Source of the DNA: Saprospiraceae bacterium
Lineage (GTDB): Bacteria; Bacteroidota; Bacteroidia; Chitinophagales; Saprospiraceae
DNA: 35,724 nucleotides
NCBI GenBank assembly: GCA_019634275.1
Contig: JAHQVP010000356.1
Location: 1-35,724 of the forward strand
Direction of reading: 5' to 3'
In this document: positions 34,495-35,724 of the stretch, in pieces
How positions within the stretch are numbered: the stretch's first letter is position 1
Layout: every line of letters starts with the position of its first letter
Notes under the pieces: generated by a model
Database searches by the model: none
What the model was told of the DNA's origin: nothing
The model's input: the letters and a program-made list of their open reading frames with translations, nothing else
Translations under genes and position numbers: made by a program

Positions 34495-35724
34495 GCCTTT
34501 GCCAACATACACATTCTCACTACTCTCGCAGGGACTTTCTGACCAGGGGCTCACTCGGACTGGGTGCTGCTGCCTTGAGCATGCTTTCCAATCCTCTTGC
34601 TGCAAGAAGTTCACTTAGCCCTAACGGATCGTTACCTGCAAAGGCCAAGAGAGTGATCTATCTCTTTCAGAGTGGAGCCCCTTCTCAACTGGATCTTTTC
34701 GACTACAAACCCACCTTGCAAAAAATGCATGGACAAGAACTTCCCGAATCTGTCCGTGGTGGCCAACGACTTACGGGCATGTCTGCAGGGCAAAGCTCAC
34801 TGCCCTTGGTCGGAACCCCTTTTTCATTTTCGAGCCACGGTCAGTCGGGCATGGAAATCAGTGAACTGCTTCCGCATACTGCCAAGGTAGTTGATGACCT
34901 TTGCCTGGTTAAGTCCATGTATACAGAAGCCATCAATCATGATCCTGCCGTCACGTTCTTACTTTCTGGGTCGCAATTTCCGGGACGACCTTCAATGGGA
35001 GCTTGGCTAAGCTATGGCATGGGATCCGAGAACGATAATCTACCATCCTTTGTAGTATTGACCACCAAGGACAAGACCGGTCAACCTCTTTACTCAAGAT
35101 CCTGGGGCAATGGATTTCTCCCCTCTGAGCATCAAGGGGTACAATTTCGATCTGGCAAAAATCCGGTCCTGTATCTCGAAAATCCTCCTGGGGTCACGCC
35201 AGAGAGTCGACGAGCACAACTTGATCGTCTGCAGGACTTGCAACAAGAACAATATGCCTCGACTGGAGATCCTGAAATAAAGGCGCGCATGGCCCAATAT
35301 GAAATGGCCTTCCGAATGCAAACGTCGGTACCCGAAGTCATGGATGTAAGCAATGAACCCGATCACATCTATGACCTCTATGGTGAAGACAGTCGTAAGC
35401 CTGGCACCTTTGCGGCCAATTGCCTGCTGGCTCGACGCCTTGCTGAAAAAGGTGTTCGCTTCATTCAACTCTTTCATCAGGGATGGGATCAACACGGAAA
35501 TCTGCCCAGGGCTATCAAAGTCCAATGCAAGGAAACCGATCAAGCATCGGCTGCACTCATTCATGATCTAAAACAACGCGGAATGCTGGATGACACGTTG
35601 GTCATCTGGGGCGGCGAGTTTGGCCGCACAAACTACTCTCAAGGGAGACTCACGGCTTCAAACTTCGGTCGTGACCATCATCCTGGATGTTTCTCACTGT
35701 GGATGGCCGGTGGGGGTGTGAATC
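34491..35724 (+). CDS. DUF1501 protein with Tat signal (3' partial)
   Basis: 411 codons are present before the window ends, with no stop. ATG 34491 overlaps the previous stop as ATGA, so translation is coupled. The N-terminus has a Tat motif SRRDFLTRG followed by a hydrophobic Gly/Ala stretch. DUF1501 hallmarks are IYLFQSGAPSQLDLFDYKP, FIQLFHQGWDQHGN and VIWGGEFGRT, the last typical of this sulfatase/alkaline-phosphatase-like superfamily. PSD1 and DUF1501 genes occur as a pair in many genomes and are thought to work together in the cell envelope; their substrate is unknown. Confidence 0.93.
   Translation, partial: MSLCQHTHSHYSRRDFLTRGSLGLGAAALSMLSNPLAARSSLSPNGSLPAKAKRVIYLFQSGAPSQLDLFDYKPTLQKMHGQELPESVRGGQRLTGMSAGQSSLPLVGTPFSFSSHGQSGMEISELLPHTAKVVDDLCLVKSMYTEAINHDPAVTFLLSGSQFPGRPSMGAWLSYGMGSENDNLPSFVVLTTKDKTGQPLYSRSWGNGFLPSEHQGVQFRSGKNPVLYLENPPGVTPESRRAQLDRLQDLQQEQYASTGDPEIKARMAQYEMAFRMQTSVPEVMDVSNEPDHIYDLYGEDSRKPGTFAANCLLARRLAEKGVRFIQLFHQGWDQHGNLPRAIKVQCKETDQASAALIHDLKQRGMLDDTLVIWGGEFGRTNYSQGRLTASNFGRDHHPGCFSLWMAGGGVN

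Noticed and set aside
1-35724. CRISPR arrays, tRNA or rRNA genes, transposases and type IX sorting domains
   Set aside because: None was recognised by reading both strands; the only tandem repeats are the protein modules at 555-2597.

Overview
The window reads as a chromosomal segment of a marine-type Bacteroidota bacterium. The evidence is the roughly 800-residue double-FtsX permeases that start MIKNF/MIRNY, lipoprotein signals, a beta-1,3-glucan (laminarin-type) utilisation block, and planctomycete-like PSCyt/DUF1553/DUF1501 genes of the kind also found in Saprospiria and Cytophagia. That placement is inferred from gene families and was not tested. No tRNA, rRNA, CRISPR array, transposase or phage gene was seen. 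No stretch longer than about 300 bases lacks a gene.

Region 1 (1-10027, all + strand) looks like the distal part of a beta-1,3-glucan utilisation locus. It holds the 3' part of a surface protein with a bacterial Ig-like domain and four tandem binding-type modules, then a 1130-residue GH94/GH149/GH161-like phosphorylase, a GH17 lipoprotein, a GPH-family sugar:cation symporter, and a second GH17 without a signal peptide. The simplest model is capture and trimming of glucan outside the cytoplasm, import of oligosaccharides by the symporter, and hydrolysis plus phosphorolysis inside. No SusC/SusD pair lies in the window; it may sit upstream.

Region 2 (10115-26368) is an export and regulation module. 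On the - strand, from right to left, come permeases A and B, an HlyD/MacA-type adaptor, ATPase 1, then ATPase 2, permease C and permease D. A + strand four-helix-bundle gene, flanked by inverted repeats, interrupts the series between the two ATPases. Divergent from permease A are an NtrC-type response regulator and a histidine kinase with almost no extracytoplasmic loop. Two intergenic regions, in front of permease A and in front of the adaptor, carry the same architecture: a sigma54-like element TTTTGGCATG-N3-ATTTCA and, 62-64 bp upstream of it, the palindrome TGTCCA-N4-TGGACA. This looks like a local regulon in which the response regulator activates the transporter operons, and it is the most interesting finding here.

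Region 3 (26391-35724) is a catabolic or envelope cluster. A five-gene - strand run encodes a small conserved protein, a Tat-exported hydroxypyruvate-isomerase-like TIM barrel, a lipoprotein with two thioredoxin-like domains, a VOC protein and a secreted beta-sandwich-like protein. Divergent from it are a BNR_4 beta-propeller protein, a very large PSCyt1-DUF1549-LamG-DUF1553 lipoprotein and, overlapping it by ATGA, a DUF1501 protein cut off by the window end. Substrates of this third region cannot be named from sequence alone.
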